Shown: positions 11,016 to 22,726 of the stretch, in pieces | Numbering within the stretch: position 1 is the first letter of the stretch | Layout: the number at the start of each line of letters is the position of its first letter | Source: Tomocerus qinae | Lineage: Eukaryota > Arthropoda > Collembola > Entomobryomorpha > Tomoceridae | DNA length: 64,000 bases | NCBI GenBank assembly: GCA_020055645.1 | Contig: JAECZT010000018.1 | Coordinates: 62,001 to 126,000 of the forward strand | Reading direction: 5' to 3' | Program-made: the position numbers and the translations under genes | Notes under the pieces: generated by a model | The model's input: only the letters and a program-made list of their open reading frames with translations | Databases searched by the model: none | What the model was told of the DNA's origin: nothing

Positions 11016-11945
11016 CACACATAACACGCATCGTATAGCCCAATGTATTAAAACTGCCACCAGTCGTATCTTGATTTTTATAATGCTTGCGCGGGCCTAT
11101 TCTATAGTGTAAAATCTTAATGGTTAAATGGGACGAAATCAGGGCATGAAAAACCCAAAAACCCGGGTTTTTGGGTTATTGGGTTTTTGGGTGGGTTTTT
11201 GGGTAGCAAAATTAGCAAAAACCCGGGTTTTTGGGTTTTTGGGTTTTTGCTATGAAATGGGGCAATTTGAAACCCCAAGGATTAGAGCAGAATACAAAAC
11301 CGCAAGTTTAAAATATCTGTTACTTCAATCCGTTTCAACGAATAATAGATAGTAATAGACAACTGATACAAGAATTTATTTGTCAATCCAAAATATTGAG
11401 ATAATCAAATTATGTTTGTCTCTATATTTTGGATATAAATGGAATATTTTCAATATTATAGTTTTAAAGTTCGTCTATACTAAGTCGTCTCCAAACGTAA
11501 TAACTACTTAATAACTTCTAACTTGCCAACCGAATATTTGATCAATATACTTATGAGTTTACCGTCAAATTACTACAAATTCAATCGACAAATTCACTTA
11601 CATAATAATAAAAGTCTTCTTCCAGATCGCCCAAATAAAGAATCAAAATAAATATTATTTAAGTTTGAATATGGAACAATAATAGTAGAAGTCCAGTGAA
11701 CCACAGTAGATGGCGGATACTACTGCAAAAACCCAAAAACCCCAAAAACCCAAAAACCCAGCAAAAACCCAAAAAGGCGGGTTTTTGGGTTTTTCCTAGC
11801 AAAAACCCTGCCTTTTTCATGCCCTGGACGAAATTAACCTATAAGAATTTTCAACATGCAATGGACACGCTCAAGCATTATAAAAATCAAGATACGACTG
11901 GTGGCAGTTTTAATACATTGGGCTATACGATGCGTGTTATGTGTG
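11016..11945. mobile_element. Palindromic transposon, TSD GTAGGGCT, split by a hAT MITE
   Basis: The left arm starts CACACATAACACGCATCG and the right end is its exact complement; the first 74 bp of each arm are identical and weaker pairing continues. The 8-bp duplication GTAGGGCT lies at 11008-11015 and 11946-11953. Removing it joins IR 3'-flank sequence ('gggct' to 'caatataaaaac') as seen uninterrupted at about 38907. Without the nested MITE the element is about 235 bp, almost all stem. Long TIRs and an 8-bp duplication fit MULE or hAT derivatives. Confidence 0.75.
11140..11826. mobile_element. hAT-type MITE, 687 bp, TSD GACGAAAT
   Basis: Termini CAGGGCATGAAAAA and TTTTTCATGCCCTG, with the 8-bp duplication GACGAAAT at 11132-11139 and 11827-11834: textbook hAT signs. 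The subterminal regions are packed with 'gggtttttgggttttt' on the left and 'aaaaacccaaaaaccc' on the right, which look like telomere repeats but are probably transposase binding sites or a foldback. No transposase. Inserted in the loop of the palindromic element. Confidence 0.82.
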
Positions 11946-11953
11946 GTAGGGCT

Positions 11954-12270
11954 CAATATAAAAACAATAATAAAATACCCCATCGCGTCGTATTAATATA
12001 AGGGGCATTCAAATATAAATGTATATCATAGCTTAATTAGTAATGTAGTTTGTATGGCTAATATCTAAAGGAATATCAATAGTCTTACGAGTTATAGATA
12101 TGGGAGGTAGAAATTTTAACATGTTGTGTTAAGATTGGTAATGTCATTTTACTTTTTAGGTAATTGTATGGGAGGATGTGCGTGTGATTTTGTTAAGTGG
12201 TTAATATTTTATCTATATATATATATGTAATTGGAATTATTGTAGTCGGGGTATTAAAATACAAATAGTA
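11954..12270. repeat. IR-family 3' flank copy (continuation after insertion)
   Basis: Continues the 3' flank of IR copy 3 beyond the nested transposons. Matches about 38930-39195 and about 1770-2060 ('gggcattcaaatataaa', 'gttatagatatgggaggta'). Confidence 0.6.
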
Positions 12271-12522
12271 ATATTGGCAATAATTGAAATACAATGTTAA
12301 GATTTATGATTTAGTAACCATAAAATAAGCTTTTAACTAACACAATGTTTGACTAAAAATAAACTAAATCAAATTAAATACGTCATATTATAAGCAGTAA
12401 GAAAAGAAACATGAATGTTTTCAGATTTTATAGTTTGCTAGCAACGATAAAAATCCATTTAGAGAAAGGCAGTTTGGATTTGTTTCGAATAATTCGAAAT
12501 AAGTTTTAAAGTATTGTGCAGC

Positions 12523-12686
12523 CTAAGGATCTTTTTTGTTAGAAAATGTTTGCTTTACAATGATCCTAGCTAATGTATTTTCGGTTCTGTGCTGCTCTTT
12601 TTGTAGCACATCCAGGAATTTCCACATGCTAGGCCAAGTAGTAACCATTTTCCTATTAAATCCCAAGTGCCATCCTCAACTAGATT
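12523..12686 (-). pseudogene. MULE transposase fragment
   Basis: The minus strand encodes NLVE, then after a one-base frame break WHLGFNRKMVTTWPSMWKFL and DVLQKEQ. This matches the conserved VEGWH...WKFL.LQKEQ region in the C-terminal half of Mutator-like (MULE) transposases, which often accompany FLYWCH zinc fingers. Only about 55 codons remain. Distinct from the MULE remnants at 60-64 kb. Confidence 0.6.
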
Positions 12687-13919
12687 GAAAGTTCGTGGAC
12701 AGGACATGTACACTTACATGTATATGTACATGTGTTGACAAAAAGGTTACTATGTGTTGACAAAAAGTGATTTCCAAAAAGACGCAGTTGACAAAATGAT
12801 GTTGACAAAAACGGGTAGCCCCAAAAATAAATATTATATAAAACAAAGATTGTTTATCATTCCGGTTTAACCTACCTAGACAGTTTTATCATAATCTCAT
12901 TGCGAATATTGAATAATGTTATAAAAGCCAAACCAAACGAGAGACATAAAGGTAACTTTTAATATAGCCGTAAATGTTCTAAACTGAGTGCCATTTATAT
13001 AAGCTTACGACAAAGCTATATACTTGCAATTAATTAGTTTGCTACCATAGCCTCATTTATATGGCCCTTAATTAAAATTTGTTTTGATACAATATAATGT
13101 TGTGACAATCACATGTACCCATTGACGTAATTGATATAGAAATACTGAGGAATGAGAGCGGGCAAAATGCAGTTAATAAAGGGTAGTGTGATCCTCACCC
13201 TCCTCACCACTCACACACTCACAATGCAGTCCTAAACCCTAAACTCTGGTCTCAGATCGAGAGCCGTTGAGATTACCGAAACACTTTAATAAATATCTAC
13301 TTTAACAAGTCTCACAAAACAAACTAAACATTTCAGTCTATAATAATTATTGTTCATAACTAAAATTCAGTAAAAGTTAGTGCCAACTATAAGAAAGATT
13401 TGATTACTTACTTTGATAACAGTTTACTACTACTCCGCTTCCGCATCCGAGTACAAGCTCTAACTGATAAGGATTAAGGAAGGGCTGTATGACTGTTGCT
13501 GGCAATCTAAGTGGGACAAAAATGACTACTAGTTTTAAAAATGTTATACTCTCAGGCTTTCCCTGCTGTCTCATTCCTATATAGTCGAGTACAAGTTTAT
13601 GCTGATGAATTCTTTATCTTTTTTTAAATGGTAAATTGTAGCAACTAAACCGCTATAACAACGTTGCATTTGACTTTTGATATGATCCGCAATGCATACA
13701 TTCTTTTCACCTAAACATATATCTATACTACTTTAACTGTGTAACTAGGTGTTTAGATTTAAATTTTGTCTTAAAAGATTTAATTGAGCACTGCCTGGAA
13801 GGACTTCTAAAATCTTCAAATTACTAAATTACTGATTTCAATAAAATAATGGCAAATTTGGGAAATTTTGCTTATGCAAAAAGAAGTGAGATAGAAAAGG
13901 TAAATCTATGCATCTTTTA
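12687..13919. other. Duplicated spacer between IR copy 3 and the P element
   Basis: No gene seen. Parts align with about 39240-40090 (for example 'gacaatcacatgtacc' against 'gacaatcacaggtact'), so it belongs to the segmental duplication. At 12728-12830 'gttgacaaaaa' recurs four times. The last bases before the P element match the uninterrupted site at about 40060. Confidence 0.45.
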
Positions 13920-13926
13920 CTTTATG

Positions 13927-16900
13927 CATCGCTACTCTTAATAGTAGCCTGCCGTACTACAAGCTAGAGCTTAGTTCAAATTTCCTTTGTGTTTCCTGTC
14001 AAGTGGATATTAGTTCCCTTAGTGCCGCGTGGCGCTGCTGTATGGGGCAATGTTAGCTTACATTGTATACAGAGAGTACGTATTTACATGTTTTTAAAAG
14101 CATTTTATTTATGAAATTTAAACAACTTTTTCACAGTTTCAACACTTTTCGGCTGTTTGGCTTGTATTCTACCTTTGCTTTGCTATCTTCTGCCTCGTTA
14201 ATCTGATTAGTTTTGTTAACGCAATATATTTTAACTATTTGCCTTAATAAAAATACCTGGACACTTTCTGAATGTTTTTCGTCACCACATCCACAGACAA
14301 TAATGCCACAAGCTTTTATGTGCGATGTTAGTAAAGCTTCCAACGATGCCACATAATTCTGCCATTTCTTAATGATTGTCCAATGATTGTCCATAAAATT
14401 GATTATATAAACCACGAGTGAAAATAATTCCTTCGATGGGTACATTAATCCTCCTCTGTCTTGCAGTTTAATAAACCTGTTCAAGTCACTTTCCCTGTTT
14501 GAATCAATAAGTTTGGTCCACGCATACTTACATGTATGCTTATTTTTAATTGCCATTACGCAAAATCCAGCTATCATCGAGGCCCCAGCAGTTTCTACGC
14601 TTATTTCTGAAATTACTAAAGAAATCGAGTTTTAAATATGACTTAAAATTGTAATGTAACATTGTGATAATGTAATTTAGGCTTCTTCTTCTAATCAATT
14701 ATATTAAAATAAGATTGAAACTTACTAGATAAAATTCTGCAATGCGGAAACATCGGCTTTCATTGATGGGGATAATTTTGAAAAATTAACTTGCTCGTTA
14801 ATAATGTCTCTATCTGACATTGGTATTTCTACTGTTTCTCCCACATCGACATTGGCGTTGGTTGATCCAGAAATTTTTCCCACTTTTAATATCTTTTGAA
14901 GAGAATAATGAGCTGTAACTACGTCTGTCATGTCGTTGGAACCACTCATTTGGCGAACACAACTGAACAAAAATTCTATGTTATCGCTAGAAAATTTCCA
15001 TGGCAGAACGAAGTGAAAACCGATATTTAATAAATACCTAAATAATTGTAGACAATTTAGATTAGAAATGCTGTATATTAGGTAGATGGCATAAAATAAT
15101 ATTTCATGCATATGGAGTGTATAATCTTTACCGTATGCAATTAACAGTGGCAAAAGTAGTAATTCGCAGAGCTTCATCGGTATTGGGTGTTAAATACTGC
15201 ATAGAATTCTTTACAGGTTTCTTAGTCCTTTTATTGAGAACAACCGGTATAGATCTTTTCCAAGCATCCAAATATTTAATGAAGTCCTTTTCAAGCCAAT
15301 CCAAACGTTTGTCTTCAATGAACCAATAGTGAGCCTTGTCTCCAGTATGACTTTTACTGTGGCCTGTTCGATTTTTTACGTCATGAAACTAAAACAGTAA
15401 AAATTAATAAATTAGTAATGAAAAACCATAGTAAGCCTATTCATGTTACTTACATCCCACCACTTTTTCATCACTTTCATGAATTTGATAGTACCACCTA
15501 TTTCTTTAAATCCTTCAACATTTTGCTCCTGCATTAATTATAACGATGATGTCACATCTGGAGAGAATAAATTTACTGCTCTTTTTACGTTCATCTTTTC
15601 AAACGACGATGGGAAAAGCATTTTTCTGTTGAGACGACGAACTGGCTTCACAGTCATGTTCTGTTGCAACTGACTTAGCTTCACCAAACAATCCTTGTTG
15701 ATATTTTGACCTTGATTCTTCATTTTTCTTCCGAGTAGATTATTTCTCACGTTTTTAATCACGTGGCTGTAATCGTAACTTAAAAATAAAGGCCGTTCAG
15801 GATCACAGATGTGCGGAATACAATGCTGTACAGTACTACTCTGGCACAATTCCTTAAAAGCACTAACATTTACCGCACAATTATCTCCCACAAGACGAGC
15901 AATTTTAAAACCTATTTCTTCTACTTTTCGGACAACGTGCGTTATCAATTTTGCCAAATTTTCACTTGTCAGGCATTTCACAAAAAAGTAAGCAACAGGA
16001 ATAATGTAGTCAGTGGACAATCCTTTTAGTAGAAATGCGAGCAATTTGTTGGCTAATTTTTCCGTGCTGGGTAGCACCCCACCGTAATCTTCTTTACCAA
16101 TAATGGTATCAGCGTGCTTGACGTACTTAACCATTGGTTTGACAGCCATTTCGTCAAACTGGAGACTTGCAAATGTCTCGACGGGTGTTAGCGATTGATA
16201 TTCTAAAGATAAACGTTCTTTAATTAGGTCGGTAACGCCACATTTCAATTCGCTGGAGCCAACATATTTTCGTAACGTAGTTTTGTGGGGAAGCTTCAGA
16301 AATCCAGCATTTCTGACGTGATTGTATCCTTTCGGTGATTTGGATTGCCAAATTACGCATGTTCGTATAACAGGTTCGGTCCATATTATCCGTTTCTTTT
16401 CATAATTTTTTACTTGTTCGATTATGAACATTGCACGAATATGTGAATCTTTAGCATCTACTTCGATCTTCTTTAACACTTCAGCCAATGGGCTCGTTTT
16501 TCGTTTCAATTCAAGAATTTCTTCTCGAAGTTTAGTGATTGTGTTTTGTAATCGTTCGTTTCTTTTACTATATCGATTCAAAACTGTAACTGCATTAGGA
16601 TTCTCAGTTTTGCTCCACAATTTCTTTTTAAAGTCTAGTCTAGTTTTTTTGATCAGTATTGATTTGTTCCGAATTATCAAGGCACGAATTTTGGAAATTA
16701 TTTGCTTCTGGCACCTCTGTTAATAAATTTATATATACTTGGCTTATATTATAGGATCATTTATGTGTTATTTCATACATTACAATAATAAAATAATTTT
16801 ATGGGCTAACTGTTGTTTATGCTGAATTTAGGCAGCGAGATATCGTTGTCCCTAGGTTAGCCACTACCTTAATATTTTACCAGTTGCTCCCTGTCACTAT

Positions 16901-17997
16901 TTTTGTCTCTTTTCTGTTCTAACTTAATTAAAAACAATAGTGTCACTTGTTAGGTGTTAACAATAAATGAGTTTGCTTTTTATTAGGTTAGGTCAAGCAA
17001 AAATAGTGATGGGATGCAACTGGGCAATATATATATGTAATAATAATAATAGGTCAAGTGGCTAACCTAGGGGCAACAATATCCCGCTCCCTAAATGCAG
17101 ACATTTTTTATACCAGGAACCAGTAATTTTTTCTTCTTTGGTGAAGATACTCTAGCGTGGGGCAGTTTCCTTTTCAGTGAATTTTTCTTTATCTGAGCTT
17201 GTAAATGCAACGGAAAATTGGTAAACACAGTTGGAACTGCAGTTGATTTAAGACGTAAGGCTTTTAACCCCTCTTTGTTGTCAGTATTTTTGAAATGCAG
17301 ACTGCAGACGTAAGAACTGGAAAAATAAAATTTAGTGTTATAAATGTCAACAATGATCTCGGGTCTATCTGAATTGCACAACACCGAGAGTATTTGATTG
17401 TGTACCCCTACGAAGTTTGTTATTTACTAAAGAAGTAAAAATGATTTTAGAATGAAGAAGTAAAAACCTTGAAACGTATACTTAATTACAAGATATTATA
17501 TTTTGAATACTTACTTATCCTTAGGACTCCACTTCCTTGGATCGCTTTTCGACTTCGATCGATGTATATTGGTAATCCATTCTTCTCGAATTGATGTCAC
17601 TGGAAATTGGTGGAAAGATATCCCGGGTGTTACACCCCTTTTAGATTCACACAATGGCACGCAACTAATATCTTTCATGTTTGACAATATTTTAATTAAA
17701 CACGTTTTTCATTAATTATGACATTAATTAATAGCAAAATATCTAATTATTTAATGAAAAGAAGATTGAAGATTCAATTATCAATTTGCCATAAATGTAT
17801 CACAAAATCACAATGTAAACACGGGCAATTAGCGGTATAATTTTGTCTACTTGTGATTGAGAGCAATGAATAATAATGGATATTCCTTTCCCATATAGTA
17901 GCGCGGGCGGCAAGCTTGATAACTAAAATCTCTTGACCCATATTTCCGTCTTAGCTCTAGCTTGTTGTACGGCAGGCTACCATTAAGAGTAGCGATG
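13927..17997 (-). mobile_element. P-superfamily DNA transposon, near complete (4071 bp)
   Basis: Terminal inverted repeats of about 48 bp begin CATCGCTACTCTTAAT; beyond 16 identical bases they differ at only about three positions. The 7-bp duplication CTTTATG lies at 13920-13926 and 17998-18004. P elements usually make 8-bp duplications; here seven match exactly. The paralogous site near 40065 has the flanks joined without the element, so insertion followed the segmental duplication or hit only this copy. It carries one multi-exon transposase gene on the minus strand. Confidence 0.92.
14131..17678 (-). pseudogene. P-element/THAP9-like transposase with one in-frame stop
   Basis: Read on the minus strand. 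Exon 1 (17678-17515) starts the THAP zinc finger (CVPLC). Exon 2 (17316 to about 17103) completes it (VCSLHF, then AVPTVF), joined by a GTAAGT donor. Exon 3 (16716-15454) has a coiled coil and the RNase H-like core, with SLQFDEM and VGDN aspartates. Exon 4 (15388-15132) and exon 5 (15037-14726) carry the VLPWKFSSDNIEF segment with the catalytic glutamate; exon 6 (about 14600-14131) has AGFC and KDRGGL-like QDRGGLMYPS, the last acidic residue. This gives the D-D-E-D set known for P transposases. A TAA at 15540-15538, in frame and with coding sequence on both sides, is the only clear lesion. The exon 2-3 and 5-6 junctions are approximate. Confidence 0.85.
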
Positions 17998-18051
17998 CTT
18001 TATGTAATGTCACCTTTTTAATTTAACGTTATATACTTTATCCTGTCCTAC

Positions 18052-18077
18052 TATAAAAGCTACTTTCTACATTCAGT
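18052..18077 (+). promoter_or_regulatory. Candidate core promoter of gene A
   Basis: TATAAAAG at 18052-18059 followed by TCAGT at 18073-18077, the arthropod initiator consensus. The spacing is a little short. The sister copy has TATATAAAAG at 40191 and TCAAGT at about 40213, so the TATA box is conserved but the initiator is altered. Lies about 430 bp before the ATG; a 5' UTR intron is likely, since 'gtgtgttttgcag' ends at 18443, just before the start codon. Confidence 0.4.
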
Positions 18078-18487
18078 ATTAGCAAATAGGTCATTAATTA
18101 CGTATGATTCATTCAAGTTTGTTCCTGGTATTCATTGTTTTTGTTAGTGTCATTTTACACTTCCGTCTGTTGTATTACTATATATATGCGCAACACATGC
18201 ATGGAATATAGCAGTAACAGTTATACGATTCAATATCGATTCGTTTTAAAACACACGTATTATTATATAGCATTAATAGTTTACCACGTAAGTACAAAGA
18301 TATCAATTATTATGCATGGAAAATCAGCTGATTTTAAAATGCAAGATTTTCATACATAAGTTAAAGGTATTTTGAAAATACGAATATACAGACTATAAGT
18401 ATACCTACATTGCATATTAAATTCATTTTTGTGTGTTTTGCAGATAATTAATAGTGCCTATCAGAAAACCAGAATTACTCTGGCACC

Positions 18488-19509
18488 ATGAGTGGGGAAA
18501 ATGAAAATCATGGTGGATTTCCGGACTACACTTTGGACTGGCTTGGCCGATTCACGGAAATGGGCAGTGCCGTAGTTCGTCGTTTCAACGAGGATGTTGT
18601 TTTAGTCCAGAGAATTATGGCAAAAAACAAACAGAACTTCAAAAGCGAGTGTGATGCTCAGAGCTACGTTCAAAAGATTGTTAGAGCATTTGTTGAATCT
18701 GTTAGCAGGACGACAGAAAACCTGGTGGACGTCAATGTAGAAATAATTAGAGAGTTGAACAAGCGACATCCAACTTTGGCTTGGCCTTATGACAGAAAAG
18801 GTACAATTAGAACCATAAATCCGACTAAATAAATAATCTTGATTTAATGCCAACTACATAATATTATACCAATAAATTAAATATTAAATTAATTGTTTTA
18901 GATAATGATCCCTTGCTCAATAAATGGCCCCAAAATAAATCCTCTAAAGGTAAAGCAGTCTGTGAAAAGGATATCAATGCAATCAAGTCTAAGAATAAAG
19001 AATCTTCTCAAATCGTCCATCCAATACAGACCAAGATGTTTTCGTTGCGACTAGTAAGATGTGATAGCGAATTGTGGCCTGAAACACAAAATGTACAAAA
19101 TAAAAGCCCAAGCTTTTTTGGCGATCCAATGCCTGGTCCTTCCAATCTGTCCCATTTGCCATATACGAAGTTGGTTAGACCTAAAGGCAAGAAAAGGGAG
19201 GTTGAAAAAATTTCTGTTACAGATTCTTCAGATGTTGACTGTAATGTGTCCAAGGTGTTAAAGAAGAAACGCAAATTGCTGACACCGAAAGACTCTGTTC
19301 GGATGAAACCAGTTCAAATTCATACGAGCTCAGAATCTCAGGGCAGAAAGAACAAAAATACCGGGACTCAACAATGTAAGCAGGGATCATTTGATGATTC
19401 TTCGGATATGAATTACAGTCATCGGAAGACTAAGCCAGGAGAATCGACGGTGATTCCACGGGATGAAAACCAATTCCGTGGACTTCAAAATTCAAAGAAG
19501 AAAAAATAA
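18488..19509 (+). CDS. Gene A: unknown two-exon protein, probably nuclear (intact copy)
   Basis: Exon 1 is 18488-18800 and exon 2 is 18902-19509; a 101-bp GT-AG intron in phase 1 joins them exactly in frame to give 306 residues. The ATG context is good (caccATGAG). The N-terminal ~104 residues look like a compact helical domain (LDWLGRF, AVVRRFNEDVVLVQRIM, YVQKIVRAFVESV, AWPYDR). Exon 2 encodes a polar, lysine- and serine-rich tail with basic clusters (LKKKRKLL, SKKKK) typical of nuclear localisation signals, and acidic-serine patches (DSSDVD, DDSSDMNYS). I do not recognise the family. A sister copy at 40630 has the same exon structure with a conserved exon 1 frame, which shows the gene is real. 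Function unknown. Confidence 0.72.
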
Positions 19510-20344
19510 TTTCCAGCTAAAATGTACAAAAACATGTTCACAGGCTAAATACTACATATTATTACGAAAATTTAAAATTAAAAAGTTGAACATAGTTACA
19601 AAAAAATCAACTGTCAAAACATTTAGGCTAATTTCAATGACTGTTGATCCAATTTTATGTTACACAGTTGAGTTAGTGTTACAATGTCATGTAAATTGCG
19701 GACATTAAATACTTTAGACAAGGTTAATTAGAATTTTTGATTAAATTGGTCAAAACTTAAATTAAATGGTCAAGATTAAGTCCGTAAATTTTAAATAGAA
19801 AGAAGCCGAGGCCTTCACCATTTGAAAATACTAAATATTTCCTTTTAAATGCATGTTGTTTATTTGTACCCATTTAAATTTCTGCCATGCTGTCAAATCC
19901 TAAAAACTTGATAAAATTTAATTCCATAGGTTTTCAGTGCTTTAACCTCAAGGAATCTCCTCTACACTGTCTTAGTAGTTCTCTAAGTCATTATTTTTAA
20001 GGCTCTATATTTAAGAAATATTTAATTTGTATAGTAGGCGGTCATATCATAAACCATTATAAATTTTGGTTTCTATTAACTACTTGGTAGATTTTGGTGC
20101 ATACTTATCTTTTTCAAAGAGTACAAGTTTTGTGTCTGAAAATATTAAGTTAGAACGATTTGATTGTATTAAATGGGACTCAATTAAGCTTAAGAGCAAT
20201 ATGTGATACTATGTAATAATACATTCACCTTCTTTTCCCATGCAATTTTATTTTGATTGTTAATCACTGACTTTCTGTTATTCGCTTATTTTGATTCGTC
20301 GTTTGATTAAGCTATTTCAATCAATGTTTTCGATATGTACCGCA
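19510..20344. other. Duplicated 3' flank of gene A
   Basis: No gene seen. Aligns through about 41760-42710 ('agacaaggttaattagaatt', 'ttatttgtacccatt'). The position near 19912-19923 ('ataaaatttaattcc') is the empty site for the MITE found at 42021. Confidence 0.55.
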
Positions 20345-20348
20345 AAAT

Positions 20349-20452
20349 AGTTTACCCGAAGTCCATCACACGTAATGTGCCTATGTCGTGTAAATTTGGA
20401 AGGCACCTCACATAGGCACATTACGTGTGTTGGACTTTCGGGTAAACTGCTT
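20349..20452. repeat. Perfect-arm hairpin next to gene A
   Basis: 'agtttacccgaagtccatca' followed by 'cacgtaatgtgcctatgt' is mirrored about 20 bp later by 'acataggcacattacgtgtg' and 'ttggactttcgggtaaact': arms of about 40 bp with one gap and one mismatch. The sister region at 42713 retains only the left arm, and the alignment of the two duplicated blocks breaks here. Confidence 0.7.
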
Positions 20453-20454
20453 TG

Positions 20455-20600
20455 GGTTACAGTAACCAAAACATTAATAATAGGCGGTCACAGGGCCCAG
20501 GCCCTGTTAGAAATAAAGCTAGTGTGTATTCCGGGGCAATATTGTACGATGGGTAGAATGCATTTCAGATACATAGATTTTTATGTTAATTCCAATTGAC
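20455..20600. repeat. Dispersed repeat, inverted copy at 27490-27600
   Basis: 'ggcccaggccctgttagaaa' and 'taaagctagtgtgtattccg' followed by 'gggcaatattgtacgatggg' occur in reverse complement at 27490-27600. The neighbourhood at 20770-20830 also resembles 27090-27140. No coding potential seen. Confidence 0.55.
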
Positions 20601-20917
20601 ATTTTCATGCTTTCTCATTACGTGGGCAAGGGCCAGAGGTACAGATTTTACATTACATTGATAGAATCAAAAAATGTTCCACAACTTCGTCTTAGTACGG
20701 CCTAGCTAGGGTCAACATTTTGTTCAGAAAGAGAATTTGGCTATAGGCAAATTACTCCGTTTACCCACCACATTTTTGACTCGGATACTTTTAATCACCA
20801 TTATACATACCGTCATCACTGGACAATGGACCATTTTAAGGCCGACATAGCCTTAATTGGCAATGTAGCGTCAAGCGATTAATTACAAAATTGAGTGTTG
20901 TTTTTTATTGTAATTTT

Positions 20918-21840
20918 AGCTCATCGCCTGACTTAACGAGTTTATAGAACCGCACAGTCTGTCCGTACGTCCGTCCTTCTGTCCCCACGATAACTTTCGA
21001 ATGCAAAGATGGATATTGAACAAACGTGGCTAAAACGATGGCTATATGGACAAAATGTAGGCTGCTGATGCAGATGACTAAGGACTGTAGTTTAATTAAC
21101 GTAACACAATTTATTTAACTCTGAAAACACTGACAATCATGGACATTGATGTGGACGAATGTGACGTGTGACTCATGGACAGATCATGACCAGAATGATT
21201 TTGTTACAACTAAAGCCTATGACCTAACAACTTTGTTTAGAAATATTATTATATTTATCAATTACTTAGCTACTACTACATTTAGCTCCAAACATGCCGG
21301 GCACCTGACTGACTGACGATCCCTATTGATTTTGAGACAAATCGGTCCATTGGTTGCTGAGATACCGCGCGCTCACTTTGTTTCATTTTGATAGTCAAAG
21401 TAGAAAATGGGTATTGAAAGTTCAATTGCGTTTCCTATAAATTGTTTGCGGAAAATATTTCCCTCCGCTCTTACCAAATTTAAGATTTATTTTGATAGTC
21501 AAATATAACTTATTTTAAAACATTTCGATTTTGATTGTCAGTTATGATATTGATCTAATTTGAATTACTGTAGAATTTAGTAATCAACAGATACGTATCT
21601 AGAAATTTGGTCAAGGGGGGGCCGCAACCAAAAATGATGCTAAAAAGAGTAAATCCTCATTTTCTCAGATTTAGGGGGGCGCTGTGCCCCCCTCCACCCC
21701 CTACTGGATACGTGCTTGGTAATCAATCCTATTTCTACTATCATTCTACCCAAAATGTGCACATGGTCGCCTTTACTCAGGCGAGTTTCTGTTACGGCTT
21801 GCTGTAGGTTTTGTTCTCTACTCCTGTACTCGAAAAAGAG
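20918..21840. mobile_element. GCTCG-family element, second copy, with nested MITE
   Basis: Left end 'agctcatcgcctga', right end 'actcaggcgagtttctgttacggcttgctg'; internal 'ccgcacagtctgtccgt' and 'gacgatccctattgatt' are shared with the copy at 9939. Carries a 131-bp MITE at 21588-21718. Non-autonomous. Confidence 0.6.
21588..21718. mobile_element. hAT-type MITE, TSD GTAATCAA
   Basis: Imperfect ends CAGATACGTATCTAG and CTGGATACGTGCTTG, with the exact 8-bp duplication GTAATCAA at 21580-21587 and 21719-21726. Related by its terminus to the MITE at 42021-42268 (CAAGCACGTATGCAG). Confidence 0.75.
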
Positions 21841-22313
21841 TAAAAATTGAACGTGAGTGCGTCCAGTGGAGGAGGGGGTGCAGCGTCCCTCTCAAAGTAT
21901 CGTTACCTTATACCCCAGGTTAAAAATGTGACCCTAGTGGGTGGCCAGAGTATGTTACCGATTGCCAGTATGCTATTTTAATGTAAACATATTCACTCAG
22001 GCACCGAAAATCTCTTGCAACCTGCATGGTTGCTGTGGAAATCGGCCCTCGCCCTGCCCCCCAAAGTAGGAGGAGCTTACGTGTTCTCAGCCAATAGAAT
22101 TTCAAGATCCATTCGGGGGCGTGGCTAATTGGCGGAGCTAAAGTGTAAATTACCCAGTGGGCGGGGTCTGTTACACTGGAAATTGAAATTGTTTCGATGC
22201 CTATTGACCCTAGGTAGTAATAAGATGAAATTTTAGAATATTTTTTGACTATTGGAGTAACTCGTTGAGCATACTATTATACCATTAATGTATATCGTAT
22301 ATTTTATACATTA

Positions 22314-22726
22314 GTAGTAATCAAAAGTAGAATCGAATCCGATTTGATTTACTTTTTTGCATCAAAACTGCGTCTGCTCATGCGCGAACAAGAAAATCGT
22401 ATCGTTCTCATCGGAATTTTTCGAATCGTCTCCTGGGACGATTTAGATTCGGATTAGAAAGATTTTGGTTGGAAAATCGCAGGTTGTAGTGTTAAAGTGC
22501 GGAATCAGCCAAGTCATCGGAAGTGAGTGAAATTGTTTTGGGGACAATTACCATGACAATTTCACTCACCTTGGCTAAACTGTAAAATATCATTACTTTT
22601 GTTATTGAATCGTCATAGTTGTCAAATTATTTTAATCAGAGCACTCAAAAGCTATGTTGGATTTGATCCATTTTCTTCAATCTGAATCTAAATCAAATCC
22701 GATTCGATTTTACTTTTGATTACTAC
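22314..22726. mobile_element. MITE with 36-bp TIRs and TA duplication
   Basis: The left end GTAGTAATCAAAAGTAGAAT is mirrored on the right with two mismatches over about 36 bp (ending ACTTTTGATTACTAC). TA flanks each side (22312-22313 and 22727-22728). No ORF. A TA target site suits Tc1/mariner-like MITEs. This region is missing from the sister block. Confidence 0.75.

Noticed and set aside
15117..16723. Several plus-strand ORFs across the P element
   Set aside because: Antisense shadows of the transposase exons.
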